A stretch of 44,683 nt of DNA from Actinotignum timonense (GCF_030216305.1 NZ_JASOKT010000015.1:1-44683), one strand, 5' to 3'; shown: positions 18,240 through 28,011, counted from the stretch's first letter. The notes: generated by a model from the letters alone, not told the origin. Numbers and translations are program-made.

Positions 18240-19219
18240 GCGCGGGCCTCCTTATCGCGAGTGAGATAGCGTTGCACCAGATTGACGGCGAGAACCAGGA
18301 CGAAGAAGACCAGGGAAATCGCCGCGGCGTAGCCGGTTTGCTGCTGGTCGTATCCGGTGCGTACCGCCTGGTAGACCACCGTTGAGGTGGAATCGAGGGG
18401 CCCACCCTTCGTCATAATATTGATCTGGGTGAACAGCGAGAATGCCGCGATGGTGATCGTAATGAGAATAAAGGTGCGGGTTTGGCGCAGACCCGGCCAG
18501 GTCACGTGTTTGAATTGCTGCCATGGCGACGCCCCGTCCAGAGCCGCCGCTTCATAAAGTTCACCCGGGATTGTTTGCAGGCCGGAAAGCCAAATAATCA
18601 TATGCATCCCGGCGGCCTGCCAGGCAGACATCACGATAATGGCGAAGAGTGCCCAACTGGGATCGCCCAACCAATCCGGCCCGGAAATACCGATTTTGGC
18701 CAGCAGTGCGTTGAGCAGACCATCGGGCTGATACATGAAGAGCCACAGCATGGATACCACCACCATGGAGGTGACCATGGGCAGGAAGAAAACGGTGCGG
18801 AAGAAATTCAAGCCCGGGAACTTCTTGTTTACGAGCAGCGCCATAATAAGCGCCAGGCCCGACTGTCCCGGCACAATAACGAGGGCGAAAATCAGGGTAT
18901 TACGCAGGGAGGCCCAAAAGACCTCGGTTCCAAACAACCGCTCGAAATTCTCCAGGCCGATGAATTGCATCGGGCGCGGGGAAATGAGGCGCGCGTCGGT
19001 AAACGCAAGGATAAAAGTCAGGACGATGGGAACCACAAGGAAAAGCAGCATGAGGATTCCCGCGGGGGCCAGCATTCCCCACCCGGCCCGTGCTTGCGCG
19101 GACGTTTCGCGCCGGTATTTTCGCGACGGCGCAGCAGCTGGCTGAGCACGCTGAGAAGATGCTGGCGCCGGCCGGAGCGCGTGCTTACTCTCCGCGGTGG
19201 CCTGGGGTGCAGAAGTCAT
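18236..19219 (-). CDS. Sugar ABC transporter permease, MalF type
   Basis: About 327 residues with an EAA loop (YEAAALDGASPWQQF) and LLNALLAKIG, typical of CUT1 permeases. The frame is open to 19279, but ATG at 19219 with GAAAGG eight bases ahead is preferred. A Ser/Ala/Pro-rich cytoplasmic N-terminus of about 45 residues precedes the first membrane segment. A strong hairpin lies between this gene and the binding-protein gene, likely lowering its expression relative to the binding protein. Confidence 0.9.
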   Translation of the reverse strand: MTSAPQATAESKHALRPAPASSQRAQPAAAPSRKYRRETSAQARAGWGMLAPAGILMLLFLVVPIVLTFILAFTDARLISPRPMQFIGLENFERLFGTEVFWASLRNTLIFALVIVPGQSGLALIMALLVNKKFPGLNFFRTVFFLPMVTSMVVVSMLWLFMYQPDGLLNALLAKIGISGPDWLGDPSWALFAIIVMSAWQAAGMHMIIWLSGLQTIPGELYEAAALDGASPWQQFKHVTWPGLRQTRTFILITITIAAFSLFTQINIMTKGGPLDSTSTVVYQAVRTGYDQQQTGYAAAISLVFFVLVLAVNLVQRYLTRDKEARA

Positions 19220-19238
19220 ATCACTGGCCTTTCGGCAG

Positions 19239-19271
19239 GGCGCGTGAGCTGCCGGTGGTAGCTCACGCGCC
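19239..19271 (-). promoter_or_regulatory. 12-bp stem-loop between binding protein and permease genes
   Basis: GGCGCGTGAGCT-like arm 19239-19250 pairs perfectly with 19260-19271 across a nine-base loop. It starts 15 bases after the binding-protein stop and ends 20 bases before the permease start. No T run follows on the minus strand, so it more likely protects the upstream mRNA end or partly terminates, giving more binding protein than permease, as in maltose-type operons. Confidence 0.65.
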
Positions 19272-19285
19272 TCGCGCATCAGGTG

Positions 19286-20584
19286 TTACTTGAAGAAGCC
19301 GTTGGCTTTTTGGTTGGCGTCAATATTCGCCACGGTTTGGTCGAGAATCTTCTCGGGATCCCCGCCGTTGAGAATGTCCTGGGTTGCCTTGGTGAATTCG
19401 GTAGCGATGAAGGGATAGCCGGCAGTTTCGGGGCGCAGCACCGCGTACTTCTTGGAGAATTCCCGGAAGATGGAGTACTTCCCGCCCTCGGCGAAGGCCG
19501 GAACTTCCGCGGTGGCGGCATCGGTTGCCGGGATATTACGGGTAGCCACCGAAACCGAAGCCACGTACTTATCCTGGGCGGCGAACTTCATGTAATCCAG
19601 CGCTCCCTCGGGGGCTGGGCACGAGGGCGACATGCCCCACTGCCAGGAGCCGCCGCCAATCTTCGGACCCTTGCCAAAATCGGGCGGTGGGAGGAAGACG
19701 ACGTCGTCGCCAAAAGCCTCTTCGGTGGGCTGCGCTGCCCACGAACCCATCCACAAGAAAGCCGATTTTCCGTTAATGAAGTCCTGGGTGGGATCCGAAC
19801 CGGCATTGGCCGGCGTGTAACCCTCGGTTACCAGGGAACGCATCCACTTTGCCCATTCCAGGGCTTCGGGACCGTTGAGGGCACCTTCCGCACTTTCGAA
19901 CTTCGAGCGGTCGATAAGATCCCCGCCGAAGCTTTGCAGGTAGGGGGAGTAAGCGTAGGGATACCATTCGCCCTGGTCAGCGGTGTTGATATCGAAAGGT
20001 ACCGCGTACTTCCCGGAAGCCTTCAGCTTGGCGAGGGCATCGGTGAACTCCTCACGCGTCCAGGGCTGATCCACGGTGGGGGTGCGGATACCGAATTCGT
20101 CGAGGATGGACTTGCGGGTAATGATGGAGAGGGCTACGTCGTAGTAGCCGTACGAGTAGATCTTGTCCTCGTAGCGTCCCACCGTGGTGGGGAGGAATTT
20201 ATTGAGGGTGTCATCCATGCCTTCGAGCGGGGCAAGGTAGCCGGCCCAGGCCCAGTTAGGAACATTGGGGCCGTCAATATCCATAATGCACGGCAGGCTA
20301 TTGGAAGAAGCGGCCGCCACCACGGATTGGTTGTAGGAAGCCTGCGGGAAAGCCTGCATGGTGACCTGGTACTTATCGGATTGTGCGTTGTAATCAGCAA
20401 CGATCTGCTCGATAGCGGCGAGCTCTTCTTCGTTGCCGGCGTTATGAGTCCACATGGTGACTTCTTGTTTCCCGTCCGCAACATTGCCTTGGGACGAGGT
20501 TCCGCCCTTACTGCAGGCGCTCAGCGTGAAAGCGAGTGCAGCGGCGGATGTTAGTGCGGTGAGTTTCCGGAATCTTTTACTCAT
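19286..20584 (-). CDS. Sugar-binding lipoprotein of ABC transporter
   Basis: A 432-residue extracellular solute-binding protein (family 1). The signal peptide ends in a lipobox LSAC with Cys 24, so it is membrane-anchored outside the cell. VTMWTHNAGNEEELAAIEQ and the DFINGKSAFLWMGSWA block are typical of CUT1 sugar binders. GGAGG five bases before the ATG at 20584 decides the start; the frame extends upstream without such a site. It is the first gene of the operon with two permeases and a GH32 enzyme, so the ligand is probably sucrose or a fructo-oligosaccharide. Confidence 0.92.
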   Translation of the reverse strand: MSKRFRKLTALTSAAALAFTLSACSKGGTSSQGNVADGKQEVTMWTHNAGNEEELAAIEQIVADYNAQSDKYQVTMQAFPQASYNQSVVAAASSNSLPCIMDIDGPNVPNWAWAGYLAPLEGMDDTLNKFLPTTVGRYEDKIYSYGYYDVALSIITRKSILDEFGIRTPTVDQPWTREEFTDALAKLKASGKYAVPFDINTADQGEWYPYAYSPYLQSFGGDLIDRSKFESAEGALNGPEALEWAKWMRSLVTEGYTPANAGSDPTQDFINGKSAFLWMGSWAAQPTEEAFGDDVVFLPPPDFGKGPKIGGGSWQWGMSPSCPAPEGALDYMKFAAQDKYVASVSVATRNIPATDAATAEVPAFAEGGKYSIFREFSKKYAVLRPETAGYPFIATEFTKATQDILNGGDPEKILDQTVANIDANQKANGFFK

Positions 20585-20630
20585 CACCCCTCCTTGGGTT
20601 TGGTTGGCGCCCCGCCCGGGAAGCGGGAAC

Positions 20631-20683
20631 GTGCTAAGAACCATCACGCGGCACCTTTGCACCGTGATAAATGCATTTAGCAC
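20631..20683. promoter_or_regulatory. Nested inverted repeats in the sugar operon/LacI intergenic region
   Basis: GTGCTAA (20631-20637) mirrors TTAGCAC (20677-20683), and within it ATCACG (20643-20648) mirrors CGTGAT (20663-20668). They lie about 50-100 bases upstream of the binding-protein start. They may form two operators or one composite site for the neighbouring LacI-family protein. A further TCACC-TT-GGTGA repeat at 20745-20756, nearer the lacI-type gene, could serve autoregulation. No clear promoter hexamers were settled. Confidence 0.45.
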
Positions 20684-20816
20684 TTGCCAGAAACTATAGG
20701 ACCGCCGGTGAGTATGCGCAATGTGGGGGCGTGGGTGAGCTTGGTCACCTTGGTGATCGGATACTCTTAGCTCAGACTGTGGCCCAAGGGTGGGAAGAAC
20801 GGCGCGAGGAGGTTGA

Positions 20817-21833
20817 ATGAAGCGAGCGACGATCGCTCAGGTGGCACAACGAGCGGGTGTTTCACCCACCGCGGTGAGCTTGGTGCTCAATGATCGCCCC
20901 GCGCGTCTCTCCCAAGAAGTACGGGATCGGGTGATTGAGGCGGCGGCTGCTCTCAATTACCGCCCCAACCCGGCCGCGCGTTCTTTGCGGACCAATACCA
21001 CCGGGATTTACGGGGTGATCAGCCGGGATGTTACGGTCACGCGCTACGCCTCGGCCATGCTGAGGGGCATCCTCGACGCCGCTGACCAAGCGGAGAAAAT
21101 CGTGTTCCTCGCGGAGGTGGGGGATAGCGTGAGCCGGGCGGAGAACTCGGTACGCGAGATGCTCAATCGCAATGTTGATGGGCTTATCTTCGCGGAAATG
21201 GGCGCGAAGATGATCACCGTTCCGGAGATTGTGCGTGGCCTGCCGGTGGTGGTGTGCAACGCGGTGCCGGATCGGGAAGGAAGTTTCCCGGCGGTGCTTC
21301 CGGCCGAATACGAAGCGGGGCGGCGCATGGCCAATGTGCTTATCGAAGCGGGGCATCGCAAAATCGCGATTATTGGCATGGATGATGAATTGCGTGAGCC
21401 ACGCATTTCCGCCACCATCGGCCATCGTTTTGACGGAATCCTGGATGCTTTTGCAGAGGCGGGCCTCAAGCCGGTGAAGATTTTCCCGGGTACGCTGTGG
21501 GACCCGGATCTCGGTTACGAGGCGATGGGCGAGCTGCTGGATAACGGCCCGGAGTGCACCGCGATTCTAGCTCTCAACGACCGTATTTCTTTGGGGGCGA
21601 TTCAGCAGTGTTTGGGGCGCGGCATGCATCTGCCCTATGATCTCTCGATTGCTTCGTTCGACGACGACGAAATCGCGCTCTACGTTCACCCGGCCCTCAC
21701 CACCATCGCAATTCCCTACTGGGAGATCGGGCAAACTGCCACCCGGCTCCTGGGGGAAGAAGGCACGGGGGACCGCGATATCCACCTGGTGGATATGCCG
21801 CTACGCATGCGCGAATCAGTACGCCGAATCTAG
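20817..21833 (+). CDS. LacI-family transcriptional regulator
   Basis: A 338-residue DNA-binding protein. The helix-turn-helix and hinge are clear at the N-terminus (TIAQVAQRAGVSPTAVSLVL, then LNYRPNPAARSLRT). The rest is a periplasmic-binding-protein-like sensor domain ending with the usual DMPLRMRESVRRI strand. GAGGAGG-type ribosome site precedes the ATG. It is divergent from the fructoside operon and most likely represses it, releasing on binding sugar. The effector is not determinable from sequence. Confidence 0.92.
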   Translation: MKRATIAQVAQRAGVSPTAVSLVLNDRPARLSQEVRDRVIEAAAALNYRPNPAARSLRTNTTGIYGVISRDVTVTRYASAMLRGILDAADQAEKIVFLAEVGDSVSRAENSVREMLNRNVDGLIFAEMGAKMITVPEIVRGLPVVVCNAVPDREGSFPAVLPAEYEAGRRMANVLIEAGHRKIAIIGMDDELREPRISATIGHRFDGILDAFAEAGLKPVKIFPGTLWDPDLGYEAMGELLDNGPECTAILALNDRISLGAIQQCLGRGMHLPYDLSIASFDDDEIALYVHPALTTIAIPYWEIGQTATRLLGEEGTGDRDIHLVDMPLRMRESVRRI

Positions 21834-21848
21834 GGGCGGGGCTCGGGC

Positions 21849-22958
21849 TTATTCTGCCCGCAGCACCTGCACCACCCGCCGAGCGAGCTCGGGCATCTGG
21901 CCGGGGCAGTAGCGCTGGTCGATGGGCAGGGCGAGGATATGCGGCCAGTCCACGCTGTGGCTGAGCCGCGGCCAAAAAGCGGGGGTGTAAACCCCGCGGG
22001 CGGCGAGGTGCTCGGCAATGTTATGTGGGTTATGCGCGGCGGACCGGCTTGGCGGTAGTGCGCCTAGACGGAGGGCGAGGGCGTAGGGCGCATGGTTCGT
22101 TGATTCGTTACTGTTCACTGCGCTGCTCGTGGCCCCACCGTTCATAGCCCCGCCGATTCCTGCCCCATCGCCGAAGAGCGCGGTTTCAGGCACACCCTCA
22201 CTCACCAAAGCCGCCCGCAAAGCCCGGGCATTGGCCCGCCGCCGCTCCAGCGCTTCCCCGACATCCAGGTGGCCAAGAATATCCCGAGCCGCCCCGCTTA
22301 TCGGGCTCGGGCTGAGAGCGGCATCGATGGCGGCCTCAGCTGCGCCGTCGTGCTCCTCCCCGCGCAATTGCAGTAATCCGCACCGCGTTGCCTCGCGCGC
22401 CAACGGATTTTCCGCAGCCGCGGCGGGAAGCGCGGCGCCGAGCGCCCAGGCGCCGTCGGGAATCGGAAACCATTTCCGCAAGGACGCTACCGCATAACGC
22501 GTCGGAACCTTGTGCATGGTTGCGGCACTAAAAGGCGCGTGCGTGAGATCGGCGACGACGGCGCCACCGCGGCGCTTCCACCCCTCGAGCACGGCGCGTA
22601 ACTCTGGCGAGGGCCGGGCCCCGAAGGTGGTGGAGACGAGCACCGCGCAGCGCCGCGGCTCGGTGAGGAGTTCGGCGAGGTGGGCCGGGGCTGGCAGGAG
22701 GTCCGGGCCGACCTGCACCCAGTGAACCCGGATGCCTTCGAGCTGGAAAGGCTCAACCGCGGTGGCGCACAGGAATCCGGGCGCGATTAAGCTGCGGATG
22801 CCGCGGGCGGCGAGGGCCTGAGCGATGAGGCCGTGAGCCTGGCGCCCCGATTGCACCAGCACCGCGCCGGGCGGAACCGGGAGTGCGCGCGAAGCGGAGC
22901 GGGGCGGAAGGGATGTGAATTCGCCGCCGAAGGTGAGTGCGGCAGAAAACACCATCAT
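21849..22958 (-). CDS. DegT/DnrJ-like PLP-fold protein of unknown role
   Basis: About 369 residues with the fold-type-I pattern of sugar aminotransferases: an aspartate in VVADLTHAPFS (about residue 137) that would pair with the PLP ring, and a lysine in ASLRKWFPIPDGAW (about residue 162) in the Schiff-base position. LIAPGFLCATAVEP resembles the N-terminal substrate loop. No sugar-nucleotide genes surround it. The frame opens at 22982, but tandem ATGs at 22958 and 22955 lie after AAAGGG and fit better. The C-terminal third contains a Gly/Asn/Ser-rich insert. Family is moderately sure; substrate is unknown. Confidence 0.6.
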   Translation of the reverse strand: MMVFSAALTFGGEFTSLPPRSASRALPVPPGAVLVQSGRQAHGLIAQALAARGIRSLIAPGFLCATAVEPFQLEGIRVHWVQVGPDLLPAPAHLAELLTEPRRCAVLVSTTFGARPSPELRAVLEGWKRRGGAVVADLTHAPFSAATMHKVPTRYAVASLRKWFPIPDGAWALGAALPAAAAENPLAREATRCGLLQLRGEEHDGAAEAAIDAALSPSPISGAARDILGHLDVGEALERRRANARALRAALVSEGVPETALFGDGAGIGGAMNGGATSSAVNSNESTNHAPYALALRLGALPPSRSAAHNPHNIAEHLAARGVYTPAFWPRLSHSVDWPHILALPIDQRYCPGQMPELARRVVQVLRAE

Positions 22959-23082
22959 TATCCCTTTCATTAAAGAGCCCACAGCCTGTATTTGTTTCGT
23001 ATACTCATGCTATCCGGCAAGGGTGCCGGGTGGTGATGACGGTCAGCACGAAGGCCTTGACCGACTCTAAGGAGGAACCACA

Positions 23083-24030
23083 ATGAAAATGATTCTGGAC
23101 CTGGACACCGGTGTTGATGATTGCCTGGCAATCACTTATGCTCTCGGCTCACCGGAAGTCGAATTAATTGGCATCACCGGCACCTACGGGAATGTCCTCT
23201 TGGGCACCGGGGTGAAAAACGATCTTGACCTCCTCGATCTTTTTGGGCATCCGGAGGTTCCGGTCTATCCGGGTATCCCGCACGCTCGTGAAAAGGATGG
23301 TTTTGAGGTCCTCGAGATTTCCGAATTTATTCACGGTAAGAACGGCATCGGGGAGATTGAGATTCCAGCCTCGAATCGGGTAGCGGAAACCACGCCGGCC
23401 CCCGAATTCATGGTGGAAGCGGTGCGTGAATACGGTAGCGACGTCGTTATTGTTGCCACCGGACCCATGACCAACCTGGCGCGCGCCATTGAACTGGACC
23501 CCACGTTCAAAGATAATGCCCGCATCGTCATTATGGGTGGGGCGCTCACGGTTCCCGGAAATTGCAATGATGTGATGGAAGCGAATATTTCCCAGGATCC
23601 GGAGGCCGCTGATCTGCTCTTCCGCTCGGGTGCTCACGTCACGATGATCGGCCTGGATGTCACCTTGCAAACACTGCTCACCTATGAACACACCCAGCAG
23701 TGGCGGGATTTGGGAACTCCGGCGGCAACGGCCCTGGCTGATATTACTGATTTCTATATCAAGGCGTATGAGACCACCGCCCCGCATCTGGGCGGCTGCG
23801 GCTTGCACGATCCGCTGGCGGTGGCCGTGGCGATTGATCCTTCGCTGGTCACGCTTTTCCCCTGCAATATTAAGGTTGATCTGCACGAACCGGTGCGCGG
23901 GCGCACGATCTGCGATGAGGAACGGCTTAACGATCCGGTCAAGACCGCAGATGTGGCCATCGCGGTGGACGTGGAGCGTTTCCTCTCCGAGTTCATGTCT
24001 CGCATCACCTCGCTCTTGAAAGGCATCTGA
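23083..24030 (+). CDS. Ribonucleoside hydrolase (IunH family)
   Basis: A 315-residue enzyme that splits nucleosides into base and ribose. The calcium-binding DLDTGVDD cluster (Asp 6, 8, 12, 13) is near-canonical, and VATGPMTNLARAI and GGCGLHDPLAVAVAI match conserved family blocks. AAGGAGG lies eight bases before the ATG. A 14-TM MFS gene starts two bases after its stop, so the pair may handle import and breakdown of nucleosides or export of a product. Base preference cannot be predicted. Confidence 0.93.
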   Translation: MKMILDLDTGVDDCLAITYALGSPEVELIGITGTYGNVLLGTGVKNDLDLLDLFGHPEVPVYPGIPHAREKDGFEVLEISEFIHGKNGIGEIEIPASNRVAETTPAPEFMVEAVREYGSDVVIVATGPMTNLARAIELDPTFKDNARIVIMGGALTVPGNCNDVMEANISQDPEAADLLFRSGAHVTMIGLDVTLQTLLTYEHTQQWRDLGTPAATALADITDFYIKAYETTAPHLGGCGLHDPLAVAVAIDPSLVTLFPCNIKVDLHEPVRGRTICDEERLNDPVKTADVAIAVDVERFLSEFMSRITSLLKGI

Positions 24031-24032
24031 CC

Positions 24033-25442
24033 GTGAACGCGCGTGATCGATCTCAGGTTGATACCGCGGCTGCCGTGCGTACGCTGCCGCAACTCATCAT
24101 TATTTTCATTACCTCAATTCTCACGATCCAGGGCTTCAACCTGGTTTTCCAAGACATCGGCACGCAGCTCAACGCGGTCGAATACGCCCCGCTCATCACC
24201 TCGATTCCCGGCATCGTGCTGGGTATCGTGTGCGTGATTTACGGATCACTCGGTGATTTCGTTTCCCTACGCAAAATGATGATGGTGGGCATTGTGCTCA
24301 TCGTGATCGGCTCGGTGCTGGGCCTGGTGGCATCCCGATCCTCCATCTGGGTGGTTATTATTGCCCGCGCGATTCAAACTGCGGGCACCCAGGTATCCGG
24401 CTCGGTCTACCTGGTGGTCACCACCAAGTACGTTCCCGGAGTGAAAAAGGTGCTGTACTTCGGTGTCTTCACCGCGGCCTACCAGTTCTCCACGGCCATC
24501 GGGGTACTGGCAGCCGGATGGCTCATCACCATGTCCTGGGTGTGGCTCTTCGCGATCCCGCTCATTTCGGTGCTCTTCATCCCCACGTTGTGGCGAGGTC
24601 TCCCGGATGTTTCCGGGCAGGCCCAGCGGATCGACGTTCCCGGGTTCCTGCTGGCTGGTGTTACGGTCACGGCCCTGGTCATGTACTTCAACTCGATGAA
24701 CTGGCTCTACCTGGGTGCCTTCGCGGTGCTCCTGGCCCTCTTCATCATCTACATTTCCAAGGCCAAGAACCCCTTCGTCACCCCCGAGTTCTTCCAGAAT
24801 CGCCGCTACCTCATGGCGGTCTCCCTGGTGCTGCTCTTCTACTTCGGTAATTACGCCATGACACCGCTCTTCAACCTGGCCGGGGGCATTTTCCACGGCA
24901 AGACGGCCCTGCAAATGGGCTTCGTGCTGCTCGCCGGTTACGTTGTCGCGACGGTTATGGGCGTGATGAGCGGCGCAATCGTGGCGAAAATTGGTAGTGG
25001 GATGGGCATTGTGCTGGCGGGCGGATCCGCCGCTATCGGTGCTTTCCTCGCGGCGTTCACGGTGGATAAGGGCCTGTGGGGCATTATCGTTTCGGCGGTG
25101 TTCCTCTTCGGTGGCTTGGGCCTGGCCTACGCGCCGGTGGTGAATACCGTGATGGGAACCGTGGACGTCTCCGAATCGGGGCGTGCGGTGGGTATGAACG
25201 ACCTGGCCATGAATATTTCGCCCTCGATTGGTATCGCGATTTTGGGCTCGATGATGCCGGCAGCTGCCCGCCCGGAAGGCGTGGCCGAGGCCCAATATCT
25301 GGCCGATTCCGCGCACAGCCTCACGCTGCTCTTCATTATCGTGGGTGCTACGTGCCTGGCGGGGCTGTTGGCTTTCTTCGCTTTCCGCCGTCAGCTTTTC
25401 CCTGTTGATGGGTGGGGAAAGGTCACGAGCGAGGAGGCGTAG
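24033..25442 (+). CDS. MFS transporter, 14-TM DHA2-like
   Basis: A 469-residue transporter starting at GTG (24033), two bases after the nucleoside hydrolase stop, with AAAGG ahead. Around fourteen membrane segments and YGSLGDFVSLRKMM (MFS signature loop A) put it near DHA2-type drug:H+ antiporters. A stretch VGMNDLAMNISPSIGIAI resembles motif C-like regions of that group. The tight coupling suggests a nucleoside-related substrate, but DHA2 members are usually drug or ion exporters, so the function is open. Confidence 0.8.
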   Translation: MNARDRSQVDTAAAVRTLPQLIIIFITSILTIQGFNLVFQDIGTQLNAVEYAPLITSIPGIVLGIVCVIYGSLGDFVSLRKMMMVGIVLIVIGSVLGLVASRSSIWVVIIARAIQTAGTQVSGSVYLVVTTKYVPGVKKVLYFGVFTAAYQFSTAIGVLAAGWLITMSWVWLFAIPLISVLFIPTLWRGLPDVSGQAQRIDVPGFLLAGVTVTALVMYFNSMNWLYLGAFAVLLALFIIYISKAKNPFVTPEFFQNRRYLMAVSLVLLFYFGNYAMTPLFNLAGGIFHGKTALQMGFVLLAGYVVATVMGVMSGAIVAKIGSGMGIVLAGGSAAIGAFLAAFTVDKGLWGIIVSAVFLFGGLGLAYAPVVNTVMGTVDVSESGRAVGMNDLAMNISPSIGIAILGSMMPAAARPEGVAEAQYLADSAHSLTLLFIIVGATCLAGLLAFFAFRRQLFPVDGWGKVTSEEA

Positions 25443-25448
25443 CCCCTT

Positions 25449-25475
25449 CGCACGGCGCCGCTAAGTGCGCGATTT
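25449..25475 (+). terminator. Weak stem-loop after the MFS gene
   Basis: CGCAC (25449-25453) pairs with GTGCG (25465-25469), followed by CGATTTT. It lies between the convergent MFS and coiled-coil genes. Confidence 0.4.
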
Positions 25476-26306
25476 TCATAAAAGAATAATGAGTAGAGCA
25501 ATACCCAGCGCTACCGCGAGTCCGCCCATTCCGAGGCTCAGGTAGCGCTGGGTTTGCGCGTGGGATTGCACCTCGCTCAGTTCCGCTTGCGCCTCGGCCA
25601 GCTCATCCTCGCTGGTCTCCAGCTGGGTGCGGGTGGCGGCCAGCTGGGCTCGCGCCTCGCGCAGCTGCACCTCAAGGGTGCTGATCTGGCTGGTATAACG
25701 TTCCTCATGCGCGGCCGACGTGCGCGCCGAATCCACGGTCAAGCGCGCCTCCCGAGCCCGCCCCGCCGCCTCGAGGGCCGCGTAGCGCCGTCGTTCTTCT
25801 TCCAACTGCTGCTCTAAACCGCGCACGCGCGCAACCAGGCGGGCCGCGCGCCGCATCGCGTCCTCGCTGCGGGCCTGCGCGGTCACGGCGCTTTGCTCCA
25901 CGCCCGAGGCATAGACCACGCCCGCCTCCAATTCTTTTTCACGACGACGCAAATCCGCCACCAGGCCCTCCAGCTCGGTAATGCGACTCTGGAGCGTGGC
26001 CGCCTCCGCGCGGGCGCCCTCATGCTCGCCGCGCAGCTGGGAATATTCGGCATTCAGCTGGGAATTTTCCGCGCGCAGCGCTTCTGCTTCGCGGTGGAAC
26101 GCGGTGCTTTCGCCTCGTAGCTTGTCATTCTCACCGCGCAGCTTGTTGTGCTTTTCGCGCAGGTTCTCGCATTCGGCGTGCAGCCGGTCGCGTTCTTCCC
26201 GGAGCGCAGCTTTTTCCGTGGTGGGAGCGGGGGCGGGCGCCGAGGCGCGTTTGCCGCGCGCGGGAGTATCAAGTGCCCGAGAACCGCGCCGTCGCTCCGT
26301 AGCCAT
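25476..26306 (-). CDS. Coiled-coil protein with C-terminal membrane anchor
   Basis: A 276-residue protein. Residues about 30-245 are rich in Glu, Arg, Ala, Leu with heptad-like spacing ([29 protein letters not shown]), a long coiled coil. The last 22 residues (from [14 protein letters not shown]) form one membrane segment ending ILL-stop, so the protein is probably tail-anchored with the coiled coil in the cytoplasm. The first 30 residues are basic and Pro/Ala-rich. AAGGAGG precedes the ATG at 26306; the frame is open further up but without a start signal. No known family is recognised. It stands between a transporter gene and the divergent fumC. A structural or tethering role is a guess. Confidence 0.7.
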   Translation of the reverse strand: MATERRRGSRALDTPARGKRASAPAPAPTTEKAALREERDRLHAECENLREKHNKLRGENDKLRGESTAFHREAEALRAENSQLNAEYSQLRGEHEGARAEAATLQSRITELEGLVADLRRREKELEAGVVYASGVEQSAVTAQARSEDAMRRAARLVARVRGLEQQLEEERRRYAALEAAGRAREARLTVDSARTSAAHEERYTSQISTLEVQLREARAQLAATRTQLETSEDELAEAQAELSEVQSHAQTQRYLSLGMGGLAVALGIALLIILL

Positions 26307-26529
26307 GACCCTCCTTCGTCCGCGCCTGACTTTACCTAATAAACATAGCGCGCGCAGACCTTCGCGGCCCGCCCGCGGCCGGCTTTCCAGGCCAAATACC
26401 ACGAGCGTGAGCGATGCCACTTTGGCTTCGTGGTCGGGGCGTGCGCAGGGCGTGCGTGGGTGGCGTGCGCGGCGGCGCGGGCAAGCAGGCGGAGGTAGTG
26501 CGTGCGGCGCAGGCGCTACCCTTGGAATC

Positions 26530-28011
26530 ATGACAAAGGATCAGCTCACCGGCGCGGCCGGCACCGCCGCCGCAACGCAGCCCGCCGCCGCAACGCACCC
26601 CGCCGCAGCTCAGCTCACCCGCACGGAAACGGATTCGATGGGCCCGGTCGAGGTGCCCGCCGCGCACTACTGGGGCGCGCAGACTGCCCGCTCGCTCCAG
26701 CATTTCCCCATCGGCGGGGAACGCTACACCTGGGGCGGCCCCCTCATCCACGCCTTTGGGCTGCTCAAAGGCGCGGCCGCCCGCGCGAATGCCGAGCTCG
26801 GGGTGCTTGATCCGCAGCTCGCCTTCCTTATCACCGCCGCTGCCAGCGAGGTGGCTGAAGGCGTGCTCGACGCGGAATTCCCGCTCAAGGTTTTCCAGAC
26901 CGGTTCGGGCACCCAAACGAATATGAACGTCAATGAGGTGATTGCCGCGCGCGCGAATGAAATCGCCACCGGCCAGCGCGGCGGGAAAAGCCCGGTGCAC
27001 CCCAATGACCACGTCAATAAGGGCCAGTCCTCGAATGATGCCTTCCCGACCGCGATGTATGTGGCGGTGGCTCGCCAGGCGCACCGCCACCTCATCCCGG
27101 CGGTGGAGGCCCTGGCGGCCACGTTCCGCGCTCGTGCGAGCCGGTTCCCGGATGTGGTGATGGTGGGGCGCACCCATCTGCAGGACGCCACCCCGATCCG
27201 CTGGGATCAGGTGGTGGGTTCCTGGGCGGCGCAACTGGAGGGCGCGCTCGCGGGGGTGCGGGCAGCAGCGCGGGGCCTGTACCGGGTGGCGCTGGGCGGG
27301 ACCGCGGTGGGCACCGGCCTGAATTCGCACCCGGGTTTCGCGGCGCGGGTCTGCGAGCTGCTCGAGGAGGCGACCGGCTTGCCGTTCCGCCCCGCGGATG
27401 ATCTGCCCGCGGCGCTGGCCGCCCACGATGACCTCGTGGCATTTTCGGCGAGCCTGCGCACCCTGGCCGCCGCGGCCATGAAGATCGCGAACGATATTCG
27501 CTGGTATGCCTCCGGCCCGCGCACCGGCATCGGCGAAATCGCGATCCCCGATAACGAGCCGGGTTCCTCGATTATGCCGGGCAAGGTGAATCCGACACAG
27601 GCGGAGGCCCTCACCCAGGTCTGCGTCGCGGTTTTCGGTTTCGACGCCGCGGTTGCTTTCGCCGGCTCACAAGGCAATTTCCAGCTCAACGTCTACAAAC
27701 CGGTCATGGTGTTTTCGGTGCTCGAGGCACTGCGCCTCCTCGGCGACGCCCTGCGCACCTTCGAACGTTTCTGCGCCGCCGGCATCGCCCCGCGCGAGGA
27801 CGTCATCTCCGCGCACCTGAACCGCAATCTTATGCTCGTCACCGCACTCGCTCCTCATATTGGGTACGACGCCGCAGCCACGTTGGCGCGCGCCGCTCAG
27901 GCCAGCGGGGCGTCGCTGCGGGAGGTCGCGCTTGCTTCGGGGCAGGTCAGTGCGGCTGATTTTGACACGTGGGTGAATCCGGCGGCAATGACCGAACCGG
28001 AAGGTAGTTAG
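26530..28011 (+). CDS. fumC: Fumarate hydratase, class II
   Basis: A 493-residue cytoplasmic enzyme interconverting fumarate and malate. The fumarase/aspartase signature [13 protein letters not shown] is intact, together with [15 protein letters not shown] and [15 protein letters not shown] near the N-terminus. The start at 26530 adds about 30 Ala/Thr/Pro-rich residues, made by a short duplicated segment (26563-26600), before the conserved region. Its ribosome site is weak, so ATG at 26638 cannot be excluded. The protein is slightly longer than the common 460-470 residues. Confidence 0.95.
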   Translation: MTKDQLTGAAGTAAATQPAAATHPAAAQLTRTETDSMGPVEVPAAHYWGAQTARSLQHFPIGGERYTWGGPLIHAFGLLKGAAARANAELGVLDPQLAFLITAAASEVAEGVLDAEFPLKVFQTGSGTQTNMNVNEVIAARANEIATGQRGGKSPVHPNDHVNKGQSSNDAFPTAMYVAVARQAHRHLIPAVEALAATFRARASRFPDVVMVGRTHLQDATPIRWDQVVGSWAAQLEGALAGVRAAARGLYRVALGGTAVGTGLNSHPGFAARVCELLEEATGLPFRPADDLPAALAAHDDLVAFSASLRTLAAAAMKIANDIRWYASGPRTGIGEIAIPDNEPGSSIMPGKVNPTQAEALTQVCVAVFGFDAAVAFAGSQGNFQLNVYKPVMVFSVLEALRLLGDALRTFERFCAAGIAPREDVISAHLNRNLMLVTALAPHIGYDAAATLARAAQASGASLREVALASGQVSAADFDTWVNPAAMTEPEGS

